Shown: one piece after another, positions 1-7,925 of the stretch | Position numbering within the stretch: position 1 is the first letter of the stretch | How the letters are laid out: every line of letters begins with the position of its first letter | The notes under the pieces: model-generated | Seen by the model: only the letters and a program-made list of their open reading frames with translations | What the model was told of the DNA's origin: nothing | The model's database searches: none | Translations under genes and position numbers: made by a program | Origin: CAZCBD01 sp964496755 | GTDB lineage: Bacteria; Bacteroidota; Ignavibacteria; Ignavibacteriales; Melioribacteraceae | Length of the DNA: 22,157 nucleotides | Direction of reading: 5' to 3' | Assembly (NCBI GenBank): GCA_964496755.1 | Contig: CAZCBD010000022.1 | Span: 1 to 22,157 of the forward strand

Positions 1-842
1 TCCGTTACAATTACTCTGGCTCCGAAACCTCTCATTGATTGGGCGCTTCCCTTGCCAACATCTCCATAACCGCAAACCACAACAACTTTTCCGGCAATCA
101 TTACATCGGTAGCACGTTTAATGCCGTCTGCCAATGATTCACGACATCCGTATAAATTATCGAATTTAGATTTAGTTACAGAGTCATTTACATTTATTGC
201 AGGAACAAGTAATTCATTTCTTTCCATCATTTGATAAAGTCTGTGTACGCCTGTGGTTGTTTCTTCCGAAACTCCTTTCCATTCTTTTACTAAATTATGC
301 CAATGGGTCGGGTTGTTTTCATAAACTTTTTTCAGAAGATTTTTTATTACTTGTTCTTCTTTATTGTCGGTGGGTTCATTTACCCAGTTGCTTCCGTCTT
401 CCAATTGATAACCTTTATGGATAAGTAGGGTTGCATCACCGCCATCGTCCACAATAAGATTAGGTCCTTTTCCGTTTTCAAATGATAGAGCTTGAAAAGT
501 ACAATCCCAGTACTCTTCTAAAGATTCTCCTTTCCAAGCAAAGACGGGAATACCACGTTTTGCAATTGCAGCCGCTGCATGATCTTGAGTAGAAAAAATG
601 TTACAAGAACACCAACGCACGGATGCACCCAAAGCTTCAAGGGTTTCAATTAATACTGCTGTTTGAATTGTCATGTGCAGCGAACCCGTAATTCTTACAC
701 CGGCAAGAGGTTTTGAATCAGAGTATTTTTCACGAATTGCCATTAATCCGGGCATTTCATGCTCAGAAACCTCCAATTCTTTTCTTCCCCATTCCCAAAG
801 TGAAAGGTCTTTTATTTTATATTTTCCCGGTACAAAATCCAA
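1..842 (-). CDS. ahcY: Adenosylhomocysteinase, N-terminal ~280 residues (runs off left edge)
   Basis: The enzyme reversibly splits S-adenosylhomocysteine into adenosine and homocysteine in the cytoplasm, clearing the product of SAM-dependent methylation. The translation shows the substrate-domain motif GVRITGSLHMTIQTAVLIE near residue 45, the catalytic stretch with SVTKSKFDNLYGCRES, and the NAD-binding GYGDVGKG at residues 258-265. The C-terminal part lies outside the window. The start is TTG at 842: the in-frame codon six positions upstream is the TAA of metK, so no ATG start is possible without losing the conserved N-terminus (VPGKYKIKDLSLWEWGRKE), and an AAAGGTG ribosome site sits just before it. 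It follows metK by 15 bases, so the two are very probably co-transcribed, which fits SAM synthesis and recycling. Family assignment is very secure. Confidence 0.96.
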   Translation of the reverse strand, partial: MDFVPGKYKIKDLSLWEWGRKELEVSEHEMPGLMAIREKYSDSKPLAGVRITGSLHMTIQTAVLIETLEALGASVRWCSCNIFSTQDHAAAAIAKRGIPVFAWKGESLEEYWDCTFQALSFENGKGPNLIVDDGGDATLLIHKGYQLEDGSNWVNEPTDNKEEQVIKNLLKKVYENNPTHWHNLVKEWKGVSEETTTGVHRLYQMMERNELLVPAINVNDSVTKSKFDNLYGCRESLADGIKRATDVMIAGKVVVVCGYGDVGKGSAQSMRGFGARVIVT

Positions 843-857
843 TTTATCACCTTTAAA

Positions 858-2000
858 TTATTTTTTTAAATATTTTTTAAATTGATCGACTAAATCCAAT
901 TTTTCCCACGAAAATTCTTTGCGTCCGAAATGGCCGTATGCAGCAGTCTTTTCAAAGATTGGTTTTTTCAAGTCTAATCTGGAGATAATTCCTTTTGGAG
1001 TTAAATCAACTTCTTTCATAATCATCTCGGATATTTCTTTATCGGAAATTTTTCCGGTACCTTTAGTATCTACAAAAACGGAAACCGGTTCGGCTATACC
1101 AATTGCATAAGCCAATTGCACTAAACATTCTTTAGCCAGTTTTGCCGCCACAACATTTTTTGCAATATGTCTTGAAGCATAAGCAGCGGAACGATCAACT
1201 TTTGAAGGATCTTTTCCGGAAAATGCACCGCCACCATGTGGCGCCCATCCGCCATAAGTATCAACAATAATTTTTCTTCCGGTTAAACCTGTATCGCCAT
1301 GAGGGCCTCCGATTTCAAATTTACCCGTCGGGTTTACATAGTATTTTGTGTTTTTGTCTATGTATTTTTCAGGTATAATCGGTTTGATAATATACTTAAT
1401 AACATCTTTTTTAATTGTTGATTGTTTAACTTTTGCATCATGTTGGGTTGATATTACTACGGTATCAACTCTAATTGGTTTTCCGTTTTCATCGTATTCA
1501 ACCGTTACCTGCGATTTGGAATCGGGGCGTAAATACGGCATTGGATTTTTCTTTGAACGACGAATATCAGCTAATTTTTTTACCAGCTTGTGTGATAAAA
1601 CAATTGGCAAAGGCATATATTCCGGTGTTTGATTGCATGCGTAACCAAACATAATTCCTTGATCGCCTGCGCCACCTTTATCAACACCCATTGCAATATC
1701 GGGTGATTGTGAATGGATTGCATTTAATACCGAGCATGATTCGGAGTCGAATTTATATTCGGCTGAAGTATAACCAATTCGTTTAACGGTTTTTCTTACT
1801 AATTCCGGGATGTCTACCCAAGCATTTGTTGTTACTTCGCCGGAAACTAAAACTAATCCTGTTGTTGTTAATGTTTCAACAGCAACGCGTGAATTAGGGT
1901 CTTCTTTTAACATGGCATCTAAAATTGCATCTGATATCTGATCGCAAACTTTATCAGGATGTCCTTCCGATACTGATTCTGATGTAAATAAATATGACAT
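858..2000 (-). CDS. metK: S-adenosylmethionine synthase
   Basis: It makes S-adenosylmethionine from methionine and ATP, releasing phosphate and pyrophosphate; cytoplasmic, normally a tetramer using Mg and K ions. The 380 residues match the usual family length. The sequence shows SEGHPDKVCDQISDA at residues 11-25 (H14 and D16 are the expected ATP/phosphate contacts), GDQGIMFGYA in the ATP-binding region, and the glycine-rich signature HGGGAFSGKDPSKVDRS. The ATG at 2000 is preceded by ACGAGGT at good spacing. ahcY follows 15 bases downstream and a nucleotidyltransferase gene lies 79 bases upstream on the same strand. That 79-base gap is too short for a typical SAM-I riboswitch, and I see no such fold in it. 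Confidence 0.97.
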   Translation of the reverse strand: MSYLFTSESVSEGHPDKVCDQISDAILDAMLKEDPNSRVAVETLTTTGLVLVSGEVTTNAWVDIPELVRKTVKRIGYTSAEYKFDSESCSVLNAIHSQSPDIAMGVDKGGAGDQGIMFGYACNQTPEYMPLPIVLSHKLVKKLADIRRSKKNPMPYLRPDSKSQVTVEYDENGKPIRVDTVVISTQHDAKVKQSTIKKDVIKYIIKPIIPEKYIDKNTKYYVNPTGKFEIGGPHGDTGLTGRKIIVDTYGGWAPHGGGAFSGKDPSKVDRSAAYASRHIAKNVVAAKLAKECLVQLAYAIGIAEPVSVFVDTKGTGKISDKEISEMIMKEVDLTPKGIISRLDLKKPIFEKTAAYGHFGRKEFSWEKLDLVDQFKKYLKK

Positions 2001-2061
2001 TTAAACCTCGTAAAATATATGATTATTAATTTATTTTGCTACTTTTACAACTCGTTTCTAT

Positions 2062-2091
2062 TTATTAATACAGTTCTTATTAATACAGTTC
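2062..2091. repeat. Perfect 15-bp tandem duplication across a stop codon
   Basis: The unit TTATTAATACAGTTC occurs twice without mismatch, at 2062-2076 and 2077-2091. The right copy holds the last residues and the TAA stop of the minus-strand nucleotidyltransferase. The left copy repeats the same codons and stops downstream. The unit is a multiple of three, so the duplicated stops are in frame with the gene. Confidence 0.9.
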
Positions 2092-3057
2092 AATTTCCGA
2101 AGAATCGCCTGTATTTAATCGTTTTGATTTTCCTTTTACAATAGAATTACTTCCAATTAGCGAATTATCGAGAAGTGTTTCAGATATTTCAGCTTTGGGG
2201 CTGATAATTGAATTGGAAATAATACTATTTTCAATTTTACAATTTTCTGCAATAGTAGTATAAGGTCCAATTACCGAATTTTTAACTATCGCACTATCGG
2301 CAATAAATACAGGGGGATTTATCACATTTCCGTCTTTAGTTGAATTGTTTCCATTTCGTGTTAGAAGAAATTTGTTTGTTGAAAGTAAAGTTTCAGGCTT
2401 GCCGCAATCATACCATCCTTCAACAGGGAAGGTTGTAATTCTTTCGCCTGCATCAATCATCAATTGCAGTGCATCTGTTAGTTGAAATTCGTTTTTTGTT
2501 CGAATATTTTTTTCTATTAGTTCTGTTAAGCAGTTGGCCAGCAAGTTCGGATTTGTAATGTAATAAAGCCCGACAAGTGCTAAGTTTGAAACTAATTCGG
2601 TTGGTTTTTCAACTAATTTTTTTATTATTCCGTTTTCACAAATGGCAACTCCAAATCGGCGTGGATCTTCAACTACCTTTGTTCCAAGAGCTGTTGATTT
2701 ATTTGCAAATACATCTTTTAATTCAACTTCAAACACAGTATCCCCGAGAATTATAAAAATCTCGTCTTCGTCAAAGGTTGGAATAGCCGTATAAATAGCG
2801 TGCCCCAAACCAAGCATATCTTTTTGTTCAATAAAATCAGCACTAATAGAGGGATATTCCTTTGCAATATAAGTTTTTATCTTATCGCCAAGATGACCAA
2901 TAATAAATGTAGCCTTGCGAATTTTTTCCTCCAACAATTTGTCCAAAATATGGCCCAATATAGGCTTGCCCCCTACATTCAATAGTACTTTCGGCCAACT
3001 ATAAGTATGGGGTTTTAATCTTGTGCCGAATCCGGCTACGGGAATTATTGCACGCAT
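2080..3057 (-). CDS. Sugar-phosphate nucleotidyltransferase with left-handed beta-helix tail
   Basis: This protein likely transfers a nucleotide from an NTP to a sugar 1-phosphate, making an activated sugar for cell-surface polysaccharide; the exact sugar cannot be read from the sequence. Residues 1-23 carry the signature GFGTRLKPHTYSWPK with R13 and K23, and the Rossmann-like transferase domain continues to about residue 235 (ILGDT, VEKPTEL, WYDCGKPETLL). The C-terminus from about residue 255 has hexapeptide-type repeats (IADSAIVKNSVIGPYTTIAE), as in long glucose-1-phosphate thymidylyltransferase-like and GlmU-like proteins. A longer reading frame from 3120 is open, but ATG at 3057 is preferred: the homologous sequence begins there and TTTAGGT precedes it. 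metK lies 79 bases downstream on the same strand. RmlA-like, GalU-like or mannose-1-phosphate transferase roles all remain possible. Confidence 0.85.
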   Translation of the reverse strand: MRAIIPVAGFGTRLKPHTYSWPKVLLNVGGKPILGHILDKLLEEKIRKATFIIGHLGDKIKTYIAKEYPSISADFIEQKDMLGLGHAIYTAIPTFDEDEIFIILGDTVFEVELKDVFANKSTALGTKVVEDPRRFGVAICENGIIKKLVEKPTELVSNLALVGLYYITNPNLLANCLTELIEKNIRTKNEFQLTDALQLMIDAGERITTFPVEGWYDCGKPETLLSTNKFLLTRNGNNSTKDGNVINPPVFIADSAIVKNSVIGPYTTIAENCKIENSIISNSIISPKAEISETLLDNSLIGSNSIVKGKSKRLNTGDSSEIELY

Positions 3058-3070
3058 TTTTAACCTAAAC

Positions 3071-3093
3071 TTTAATATTAATAGAATATTAAA
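3071..3093. promoter_or_regulatory. AT-only 9-bp inverted repeat between divergent genes
   Basis: TTTAATATT at 3071-3079 and AATATTAAA at 3085-3093 are perfect reverse complements around the 5-base spacer AATAG. It lies 13 bases upstream of the nucleotidyltransferase start, in the 126-base region dividing it from the divergent flavoprotein gene. The place and symmetry would suit a dimeric repressor or a leader hairpin, but in such AT-rich DNA chance is a real alternative. Confidence 0.35.
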
Positions 3094-3183
3094 CATAACC
3101 ATTTCCGTTTTTATTATCAATTAATTGGAATTTCATAAATTGATTCATAGTTTTACTCAAGAAAAACTAATGGAAATTGCAGC

Positions 3184-4173
3184 ATGAAATTTAAGAATAG
3201 AATCACGAATTTGTTGGAAATAGAAAAACCGGTAATACAAGGCGGAATGGTTTGGGCTTCAGGATGGAAACTTGTTTCGGCAGTTTCAAATTGTGGCGGC
3301 TTGGGATTAATTGGTGCCGGTTCAATGAAACCTCCTCTTTTGGAAGAACACATTTTAAAAACACAAAAAGCAACTGATAAATCTTTTGGAGTGAATATTC
3401 CTCTCCTACGTCAAGATGCTGAAGAATTAGTAGATGTTGTTATTAAAAATAATGTTAAAATAGTTTTTACTTCGGCAGGTCATCCCGGAAAGTTTATTGA
3501 TAAATTTAAATTAGCCGGAATAAAAGTAGTTCACGTTGTACCGGCGGTGAAGTTCGGATTAAAAGCCGAAAGTGTAGGGTGTGATGCTATTGTTGGCGAA
3601 GGTGTTGAAGCCGGAGGACACAATGGTGCGGATGAGATAACAACTATGGCTTTGATACCACAACTTGTTGATGCGGTAAAAATTCCTGTTATTGCTGCCG
3701 GTGGAATTGCTACGGGTCGGCAGATATTATCGGCACTGGCTTTGGGGGCCGAAGGAGTTCAAATTGGAACTGCTTTTGCCGCTACCAAAGAATCAGGACT
3801 ACATAATAATTACAAACAAAAGATTTTAGAAGCCTCAGATAATTCAACTATTTTGATATTAAAAAAACTTGGAATGGCAAGAGCATTAAAAACCGATTTT
3901 GCTTTGAAACTTCTAACTGCAGAACAAAGTTGCATTGACAAAGATGAATTGCGTGAAATGTTAGGCAAGAAAAAAGAGATGATCGGAATGTTTGAAGGCA
4001 ACTTAAATGATGGAATTTTTGAAGCCGGACAAAGTTCGGGATTGATAAATGAAATAGTTTCCGTTAAAGACTTATTTGCATCTTTCGAAAATGATTTTAA
4101 TTTAGCATTTAGAAGCATTTATAAAATGCAAATTAATCATGCAAAGGAACAAAGGCTTGAAAGTGGAAAATAA
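3184..4173 (+). CDS. Nitronate monooxygenase / FabK-like FMN flavoprotein
   Basis: This is a TIM-barrel FMN enzyme of the 2-nitropropane dioxygenase family, which includes nitronate monooxygenases and FabK enoyl-ACP reductases. The 329 residues start with KPVIQGGMVWAS (QGGM at 19-22), then FTSAGHPGKF, the glycine-rich GEGVEAGGHNGADEITT, IPVIAAGGIATG, and the phosphate-binding ALGAEGVQIGTAFAAT, all standard for the family. The ATG at 3184 has only a weak GGA ahead of it; the protein starts at the expected barrel position. A 5-codon reading frame (3170-3187) overlaps this ATG and may be chance. The next gene begins within its 3' end. The real substrate, nitronate or enoyl-ACP, cannot be settled here. 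Confidence 0.85.
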   Translation: MKFKNRITNLLEIEKPVIQGGMVWASGWKLVSAVSNCGGLGLIGAGSMKPPLLEEHILKTQKATDKSFGVNIPLLRQDAEELVDVVIKNNVKIVFTSAGHPGKFIDKFKLAGIKVVHVVPAVKFGLKAESVGCDAIVGEGVEAGGHNGADEITTMALIPQLVDAVKIPVIAAGGIATGRQILSALALGAEGVQIGTAFAATKESGLHNNYKQKILEASDNSTILILKKLGMARALKTDFALKLLTAEQSCIDKDELREMLGKKKEMIGMFEGNLNDGIFEAGQSSGLINEIVSVKDLFASFENDFNLAFRSIYKMQINHAKEQRLESGK

Positions 4174-4870
4174 TAAGGACTTTAAAATATTGTATAAATT
4201 TGTTTTTAATGACAAATTGGAAAAATTATTTAAAATTAGAATTGATTCTGAAACACTGAATTTAATAAGAGAATCAAACGATGTTTATCCCGAATGGACA
4301 AAGCTTTCCATGTTTGGTTGTTCCCATTGCCCACTTGACAAAAAACAAAACGAGTATTGCCCTATTGCCGTAAGCTTGAAAGATATAATTGATTTTTTTA
4401 CAAATATGCCTTCTTACGAAAAAGCCAAAATATTTGTATTACATAATGAACGTCAGTACTTTAAACAGGTTTCCGTTCAAGTTGGTGTAAGCAGTATAAT
4501 CGGAATTATTATGGCTACAAGCGGTTGCCCTATTCTTGCAAAAATGAAACCGCTTGTTAAATTCCATTTGCCGTTTTCATCGCTCGAAGAAACGGAGTTT
4601 AGAGTTTTATCCATGTATTTGTTGGCTCAATATTTCAGAGCCAGAAAAGGGTTAACGGCCGATTGGGAAATGAAAGGAGTTCAAAAAATATATGAAAAGA
4701 TTCAAGCGGTAAACCAAAATATTGCAAAGAAAATTGCTAATCTTGAAAAAAAAGATACCAGCATTAATGCAGTTGTAGTGTTAAATAACTTTGCCGATTT
4801 TGTAACTTTTAGTTTATACGAAATGGATCTTGACCATTTGGAAAAATTATTTGAAAATTATTTTGAATGA
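4163..4870 (+). CDS. Uncharacterised cysteine-motif protein (possibly DUF6901-like)
   Basis: I cannot give a function. The protein has about 235 residues, no signal peptide and no clear membrane span. It carries a cysteine cluster, FGCSHCPLDKKQNEYCPIAV (C-x2-C-x8-C), and a second ATSGCPILAKMKPL, followed by KFHLPFSSLEETEFRVLSMY. From memory this resembles the DUF6901 family; that is unverified. The cysteines suggest a metal or Fe-S site. The GTG at 4163 is chosen because AAAGG sits 7 bases ahead; the longer ATG at 4139 has no ribosome site. The gene overlaps the preceding flavoprotein gene by 11 bases, so the two are probably translated together. Its stop lies in a run of 15-bp repeats, and a single C in place of T in that stop would add 24 residues. 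Confidence 0.75.
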   Translation: MENNKDFKILYKFVFNDKLEKLFKIRIDSETLNLIRESNDVYPEWTKLSMFGCSHCPLDKKQNEYCPIAVSLKDIIDFFTNMPSYEKAKIFVLHNERQYFKQVSVQVGVSSIIGIIMATSGCPILAKMKPLVKFHLPFSSLEETEFRVLSMYLLAQYFRARKGLTADWEMKGVQKIYEKIQAVNQNIAKKIANLEKKDTSINAVVVLNNFADFVTFSLYEMDLDHLEKLFENYFE

Positions 4871-4905
4871 TTTTATTTTAAACGATTTTATTTTGAACGA
4901 TTTTC
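4861..4905. repeat. Three-copy 15-bp imperfect tandem repeat across a stop codon
   Basis: Three consecutive units lie at 4861-4875 (TTTTGAATGATTTTA), 4876-4890 (TTTTAAACGATTTTA) and 4891-4905 (TTTTGAACGATTTTC). They differ by one to three bases. The first unit includes the TGA stop of the cysteine-motif gene at 4868-4870; the next two have CGA at the same place. The units keep the reading frame. Confidence 0.85.
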
Positions 4906-4971
4906 AAAAAGTTATCAGAATATTTTTTTATTTTACATTTCTTAATAAAAATCCAAATTAGAAAGATTTAA

Positions 4972-6129
4972 ATGAAAAATTTAATTGTTTATGGTTCTAC
5001 CGGTTCGATCGGGAAAAACACATTAGAGGTTGTTGATGCTTTTCCAGATGAATTTTCCGTATCTGTATTAAGTACAAATACAAGCATCGAATTACTTCAG
5101 ACCCAAATTAAAAAATATAATCCTAAATATGCCGTAATTACCAACAAAAGCGCTGCTAAAAAATTTATTTCAAATTATACGGGCAATACGAAAATTCTTG
5201 AAGGCAGCGAAGGATTAATTGAAGCATTAAAAATTACCGATTATGATATTTTACTTAATGCTGTAGTTGGATTTGCGGGTTTATCTTCAACTATTCAGGC
5301 AATAAAATCAGGCAAAAGAATAGCACTGGCAAATAAAGAAACTCTTGTAGTTGCAGGTCAAATTGTAAACAATTTAATCAAGAAACATAATGCTGAAATG
5401 ATACCTGTCGATTCTGAACATAGTGCTATTTTTCAATGCTTGGTTGGAGAAAATAAAAATGAAATAAATAAATTGATTATTACTGCTTCAGGCGGTCCGT
5501 TTCTGAATTTGGATATTCATAAATTGGAAACGGTTAATGTAGACGATGCATTAAATCATCCTAATTGGAAAATGGGCAATAAAATTTCAATTGATTCGGC
5601 AACAATGATGAACAAGGGATTGGAAGTAATTGAAGCTCATTGGTTATTTGATTTGCCGTCCGAAAGAATTGATGTTGTTGTGCATCCTCAATCTGTTATT
5701 CATTCAATGATTGAATTTGTTGATATGTCAATAAAAGCACAACTTAGTTTACCCGATATGAAATTACCAATTCAATATGCTTTAACCTATCCGAAAAGAT
5801 TTCCCAGTAAATTTGTTGAAACAAATTTTTTTGAAATTCAAAATCTTACTTTTTTTAAACCTGATTTGGAAACTTTTAAATGTTTGAAATTAGCTTTTGA
5901 TTCTTTGGAACAAGCCGGCAATACTTCCTGTATTCTCAATGCCGCAAATGAAATAGCAGTTGAATGGTTTTTAGATAGAAAAATAAAGTTTTTAGATATT
6001 TCAAATGTAATTGAAAATGCATTAGATAATATTGATAAAATTTCTCGGCCGGATATTGAATCAATTTTTGAAACCGATCGTCAAACTAGAGAGTATTTAA
6101 GAAATAATATTGGAGTTTTCTGTAAATGA
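4972..6129 (+). CDS. dxr: 1-deoxy-D-xylulose 5-phosphate reductoisomerase
   Basis: It converts 1-deoxy-D-xylulose 5-phosphate to 2-C-methyl-D-erythritol 4-phosphate with NADPH, the first committed step of the MEP isoprenoid pathway; cytoplasmic. The 385 residues are typical in length. Visible are the NADPH-binding GSTGSIG (residues 8-14), ALANKETLVVAG, VDSEHSAIFQ with metal ligands D147 and E149, DSATMMNKGLEVIEAHWLF with E218 as third ligand, and VVVHPQSVIHSMIEF. GAAAG precedes the ATG. The stop overlaps the rseP start (ATGA), so the two are coupled, a common neighbourhood. Its isoprenoid product would feed the prenyl donor used by MenA further along, and its substrate is also used in the pyridoxal phosphate route that PdxB serves. 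Confidence 0.97.
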   Translation: MKNLIVYGSTGSIGKNTLEVVDAFPDEFSVSVLSTNTSIELLQTQIKKYNPKYAVITNKSAAKKFISNYTGNTKILEGSEGLIEALKITDYDILLNAVVGFAGLSSTIQAIKSGKRIALANKETLVVAGQIVNNLIKKHNAEMIPVDSEHSAIFQCLVGENKNEINKLIITASGGPFLNLDIHKLETVNVDDALNHPNWKMGNKISIDSATMMNKGLEVIEAHWLFDLPSERIDVVVHPQSVIHSMIEFVDMSIKAQLSLPDMKLPIQYALTYPKRFPSKFVETNFFEIQNLTFFKPDLETFKCLKLAFDSLEQAGNTSCILNAANEIAVEWFLDRKIKFLDISNVIENALDNIDKISRPDIESIFETDRQTREYLRNNIGVFCK

Positions 6130-7481
6130 ATGAATTAATGTATTTTATAATTACAATTGGAATTTTAGTTTTTGTTCATGAGTTCGGACATTTTGCTGCT
6201 GCGAAATTATCTAAAATGCGAACCGATGTTTTTGCTATCGGATTTGGAAAAAGATTATTCGGATGGAATAAAATAAATGGTTTTACTTTTGGCGATCTTC
6301 CAGAAGACATTGATTTACAAGGGCATACTGATTATAGAATAAGTCTAATACCACTTGGCGGATATGTGAAAATTGCCGGTATGATTGATGAAACAATGGA
6401 TAAAGATTTTGCTAAAACAGAACCCAAACCGTGGGAGTTTAGATCAAAAAACACTTTTCAAAAACTCTTTGTAATTTCTGCCGGTGTTTTAATGAATTTG
6501 TTGTTAACACTGATAATTTTTTGGGGAATAAATTTTTATGAAGGAAAACCGGTAATCAATTCTACCAAAATCGGATATTTGGCGGATACAAGCAAAGCTT
6601 TTCAAATAGGTTTTAAAACCGGAGATGAAATAATTTCCGTCAATAATATCAAGGTTGCAGATTGGCAACAAGTTGTAGAGTCATTTTTAATTGAATCTTT
6701 AGGCAATGATATCTTGGTTCAGGTTAAAAGGAAAAATAAAACCGAAAGTATAAAAATTCAGTCCGACATTTTAAAAGGAATGAAACCGGATAAATTTTTC
6801 TTGCCTCTTGGCGAACGGAAAACCGTACTTGCCAAAGTGCTGGAAAATACACCTGCGAGTATTGCCGGGTTGCAAACAAAAGATACTCTAATTTCAATTA
6901 ACGGGTTAACAATTTATTCGCAAGAAATGCTTAGGGAAATTGTTTCGGCTAATTCCTTAAAAGCCGTATCGCTTAAAATCCTAAGAGGAAAAGATACAAT
7001 ATCTCAAGCTATAGTACCCGATAGTTCCGGCAAACTTGGAGTTTTTTTGGTTGACATATACACAGGTAAATTTGAAACAAAAACCTATGGCTTTGCTGAG
7101 GCGGCCTTACTTGCCACAACAGACATTTTTAATTATACACTATTAACATACAATATGGTTAAAAAGGTTTTTGTTGGTAAAATTGAATTTGGTCAAGCTT
7201 TTGGTGGTCCAAAAAAAATCGCTCAGTTTGCTGCTAAATCTGCGGATTCGGGTTTATCAAGCTTTTTGAGATTTTTAGCAATGCTGAGCTTAAGTTTGGC
7301 GCTTATAAACATTTTTCCATTACCTGCTTTAGACGGGGGGCATTTGATTATTATTGCTTTGGAAGGAATTATTAGAAGAGAATTACCAATTAAATTTAAA
7401 ATTGCAATCCAAAATATTGGTTTTGTTTTATTATTAGCTTTGATGGCTTTTATTTTGTACAGTGATTTTTTCGGAGCTTAA
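6126..7481 (+). CDS. rseP: RIP metalloprotease RseP (site-2 protease)
   Basis: This is an inner-membrane zinc protease that cuts membrane-embedded substrates such as anti-sigma factors. It shows the zinc motif HEFGH at residues 18-22 inside the first membrane helix, a second helix near SAGVLMNLLLTLIIFWG, two PDZ-like regions (around GFKTGDEIISVNNI and AGLQTKDTLISINGL), and the third zinc ligand in NIFPLPALDGGHL, with LDGGH at 402-406. A last hydrophobic helix ends the protein. The 451 residues match the two-PDZ form. It starts on the 4-base ATGA overlap with dxr. The ECF sigma / anti-sigma pair at the right end of the window is the kind of system such a protease may act on, but that link is only inference. 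Confidence 0.95.
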   Translation: MNELMYFIITIGILVFVHEFGHFAAAKLSKMRTDVFAIGFGKRLFGWNKINGFTFGDLPEDIDLQGHTDYRISLIPLGGYVKIAGMIDETMDKDFAKTEPKPWEFRSKNTFQKLFVISAGVLMNLLLTLIIFWGINFYEGKPVINSTKIGYLADTSKAFQIGFKTGDEIISVNNIKVADWQQVVESFLIESLGNDILVQVKRKNKTESIKIQSDILKGMKPDKFFLPLGERKTVLAKVLENTPASIAGLQTKDTLISINGLTIYSQEMLREIVSANSLKAVSLKILRGKDTISQAIVPDSSGKLGVFLVDIYTGKFETKTYGFAEAALLATTDIFNYTLLTYNMVKKVFVGKIEFGQAFGGPKKIAQFAAKSADSGLSSFLRFLAMLSLSLALINIFPLPALDGGHLIIIALEGIIRRELPIKFKIAIQNIGFVLLLALMAFILYSDFFGA

Positions 7482-7523
7482 TTTGTTTGAATTTAATTTT
7501 AATCTAATAAATATGAGGAAAAT

Positions 7524-7889
7524 GTGTTAGTAGATACAAGCAAAATTATAATTGTTGGAGATAAGGTTTTAATTAGGCCGGAAGATAATCTGAAGAAAAC
7601 TCAAAGCGGTTTGTATTTGCCGCCGGGTGTAAAGGAAAAAGAAAAAGTGCAAGGCGGATATGTATTAAAGGTAGGTCCCGGATATCCAATTGCTGCACCT
7701 TCGGATGATGATACATGGAAAGATTGCACTACCGGAAAGTATATTCCACTGCAAGCACGCGAAGGCGATTTTGCTTTGTACTTAAAACGTGATTCAATTG
7801 AAATTGAATTGGATAATGAAAAATTAATTATTGTGCCTCAATCTGCAATTTTACTTTTGCATAGAGATGAGGACTTGTTGAGATATTAA
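7524..7889 (+). CDS. GroES-family co-chaperone (divergent, 121 residues)
   Basis: It is probably a Cpn10-fold partner for a GroEL-type chaperonin, or a specialised variant of one. The sequence opens with the family pattern GDKVLIRPEDNLKKTQSGLYLPPG and GGYVLKVGPG and ends with LIIVPQSAILLL. At 121 residues it is longer than canonical GroES (about 95), with an insert around residues 55-75 (PIAAPSDDDTWKDCTTGKY). The start is GTG at 7524, with GAGGA five bases before it; the nearby ATG at 7522 reads a stop after one codon. No groEL is adjacent, so it is not the usual groESL operon. An intrinsic terminator follows directly. Whether it truly works with GroEL is open. Confidence 0.85.
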   Translation: MLVDTSKIIIVGDKVLIRPEDNLKKTQSGLYLPPGVKEKEKVQGGYVLKVGPGYPIAAPSDDDTWKDCTTGKYIPLQAREGDFALYLKRDSIEIELDNEKLIIVPQSAILLLHRDEDLLRY

Positions 7890-7891
7890 TT

Positions 7892-7914
7892 GGCAGGTTA
7901 AACCTGCCTTTTTT
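7892..7914 (+). terminator. Intrinsic terminator after the GroES-like gene
   Basis: GGCAGG (7892-7897) and CCTGCC (7903-7908) form a perfect stem, extendable inward by two T-A pairs, followed directly by TTTTTT (7909-7914). It begins three bases after the TAA stop of the GroES-like gene and lies only 12 bases before the next ATG, so it separates that gene from the peptidase downstream. Confidence 0.9.
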
Positions 7915-7925
7915 ATAGGTGATTT

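Noticed and set aside
673..885. 70-residue plus-strand reading frame over ahcY and the metK end
   Set aside because: It lies opposite well-conserved ahcY sequence, and its translation shows no recognisable motif.
2001..2079. Possible SAM riboswitch before metK
   Set aside because: Only 79 bases, AT-rich, and no multi-helix fold or SAM-box sequence could be recognised.
3170..3187. Five-codon reading frame (Met-Glu-Ile-Ala-Ala-stop) overlapping the flavoprotein ATG as ATGA
   Set aside because: Very short, with no convincing ribosome site; too likely by chance to call a leader peptide.
3810..4118. 102-residue minus-strand reading frame within the flavoprotein gene
   Set aside because: It is antisense to a clearly conserved gene; serine/phenylalanine-rich translation is a by-product of that strand's codons.
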